Part shown: positions 63,166 through 64,000 of the stretch, piece by piece
Layout of the letters: each line of letters opens with the position of its first letter
Numbering within the stretch: the first letter of the stretch is position 1
NCBI GenBank assembly: GCA_012927585.1
Contig: JABBOY010000012.1
Coordinates: forward strand, 1-64,000
From: Glaciimonas sp.
Lineage (GTDB): Bacteria > Pseudomonadota > Gammaproteobacteria > Burkholderiales > Burkholderiaceae_D
Reading direction: 5' to 3'
DNA: 64,000 bases
Position numbers and translations under genes: made by a program
The notes under the pieces: generated by a model
What the model saw: the letters and a program-made list of their open reading frames with translations, nothing else
What the model was told of the DNA's origin: nothing
Databases searched by the model: none

Positions 63166-64000
63166 ATGATTGAAACAGGTTGGGTCAGTAAGTTTGCCCT
63201 ATTCTGCATCCGGCAGCGGATCTGGGTAGTTTCTCTATTGGCGATTGCCACTGCCGTGCTGACATTTTTCGCGGTGAATATCGAAGTGAAAACGGTCTTC
63301 GCAGACATGCTTCCTTCATCGCATCCGTATGTCAAAACCCACGAGCGCTTCAAAGATACATTTGGCGGATCGAATATCGTCACCATTATGGTAGAGGTGG
63401 AAAAAGGCGACATATTCCAGCCGGCGGTGCTGGAGAAAGTGCGCACGTTGACCCTTGAACTACGCAAGGTTTCGGCTGTAAACCCGTTCCAGATTATTTC
63501 TTTGGCGTCGAAGAAGTTGAAGGAAATCAAGTCATCCACTGAAGGCATCGAAACGCGGCCGCTGATGTGGCCGGATCTGCCAAAAAGCGAGCAGGAAATT
63601 TCTGCCTTGCGCGATGCGGTACTCAGGAACCCCCTTGTGTATGGCAGCTATGTTTCCACCGATCTCAAGGCGGCCCTGATTACCGTCGACTTTATCGACC
63701 GTTTGGTCGATTACAAAACGGTGTTTAAGGAAATCAATCACGTCGTCGACCAGGTGCGTGACGACAAAGTCAAAGTACGAGTCGTCGGCGACCCTATCCT
63801 GTATGGGTGGGTGAACCACTATCTTCCGGAAACGATGCATTTGGTGTTGGCGACCGTGCTGCTGATAGTGGGGCTTCTGTTCCTCTTCAATCGTACCTGG
63901 CGTAATACCGTCCTGCCACTGATAGCGGGCCTGGTCAGTGCGATTTGGGCACTGGGGGTAACGAAGCTGTTCGGTATCCATTTCGAGCCGCTGGTTATAG
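63166..64000 (+). CDS. RND/MMPL-family transporter, 5' part (truncated by window end)
   Basis: Frame from ATG 63166 (GGGGAT upstream) is open to the last base, 278 residues. N-terminal span WVVSLLAIATAVLTFFAVNIEVKT, a large extracytoplasmic domain (FGGSNIVTIMVEVEK...DPILYGWVNHYLPETM) and then spans starting LVLATVLLIVGLLFLFN. This is the MMPL/hydrophobe RND architecture used for lipid-like molecules. Incomplete, so full length is not known. Likely co-transcribed with the YCF48-like gene. Confidence 0.85.
   Translation, partial: MIETGWVSKFALFCIRQRIWVVSLLAIATAVLTFFAVNIEVKTVFADMLPSSHPYVKTHERFKDTFGGSNIVTIMVEVEKGDIFQPAVLEKVRTLTLELRKVSAVNPFQIISLASKKLKEIKSSTEGIETRPLMWPDLPKSEQEISALRDAVLRNPLVYGSYVSTDLKAALITVDFIDRLVDYKTVFKEINHVVDQVRDDKVKVRVVGDPILYGWVNHYLPETMHLVLATVLLIVGLLFLFNRTWRNTVLPLIAGLVSAIWALGVTKLFGIHFEPLVI

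Noticed and set aside
1-64000. CRISPR arrays, tRNA/rRNA genes and cobalamin riboswitches
   Set aside because: Looked for because of two B12 mutases; no regularly spaced repeats, tRNA-like sequences or B12-box-like conserved leader were noticed upstream of the mutase operons.

Overview
The window is a dense, almost entirely plus-strand block of catabolic operons with GC-rich coding DNA (an impression, not counted). It looks like part of the chromosome of a denitrifying betaproteobacterium of the Rhodocyclales type (Aromatoleum/Azoarcus/Thauera/Sulfuritalea relatives). The lineage is inferred from gene content: CoA-ester aromatic catabolism, oxygen-independent Mo enzymes, B12 mutases, an oxygen-sensitive 2-oxoacid:ferredoxin oxidoreductase and Liv-type uptake systems. 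No rRNA, tRNA, CRISPR array or intact insertion sequence was seen.

Region A (1-10.2 kb): an OYE/2,4-dienoyl-CoA reductase-type flavoprotein with an altered Fe-S motif, an unrecognised small protein, a complete Liv ABC importer (LivJ, LivH, fused LivM-LivG, LivF), a CaiB/BaiF CoA-transferase lying between decayed tails of a hydantoinase-B gene and a CoA-ligase gene, and an alpha/beta-hydrolase-fold protein with a non-standard triad. Region B (10.4-28 kb): GntR regulator, two MaoC hydratase subunits, thiolase, CoA ligase, HyuA, HyuB, acyl-CoA dehydrogenase, both subunits of a B12 mutase, the three subunits of a xanthine-oxidase-type Mo hydroxylase, a second CaiB CoA-transferase and an SDR. This gene set closely matches the known anaerobic indole-3-acetate (iaa) pathway: hydroxylation at C2, lactam opening, CoA transfer, carbon-skeleton rearrangement, decarboxylating dehydrogenation, hydration, oxidation and thiolysis to 2-aminobenzoyl-CoA plus acetyl-CoA. 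Region C (28-33.5 kb): a second Liv importer, a DUF2889 protein and a minus-strand binding protein.

Region D (33.6-45.2 kb): a fused indolepyruvate ferredoxin oxidoreductase (which could supply indoleacetyl-CoA from tryptophan), another minus-strand binding protein, a three-subunit bis-MGD Mo/Fe-S/membrane oxidoreductase resembling phenylacetyl-CoA oxidoreductase PadBCD, an adjacent fdhD, and an outer-membrane aromatic-uptake protein. A 14-bp GTATAC-centred sequence occurs both upstream of gntR and in the 33.5-33.75 kb divergent intergenic region, so one regulator may control both.

Region E (45.5-64 kb): a minus-strand MarR-like regulator and then a second, paralogous module: thiolase, HyuA, HyuB, a divergent B12 mutase large subunit, a B12-binding subunit fused to an unrecognised Cys/His-rich domain, CoA ligase, and an ETF-type acyl-CoA dehydrogenase. 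An OYE-type reductase and another CoA ligase follow, then a YCF48-like periplasmic protein and an RND transporter cut by the window end. This second module has no Mo hydroxylase or CaiB gene next to it, and its mutase lacks all three active-site residues that define methylmalonyl-CoA mutase. It is the best candidate here for an undescribed pathway.
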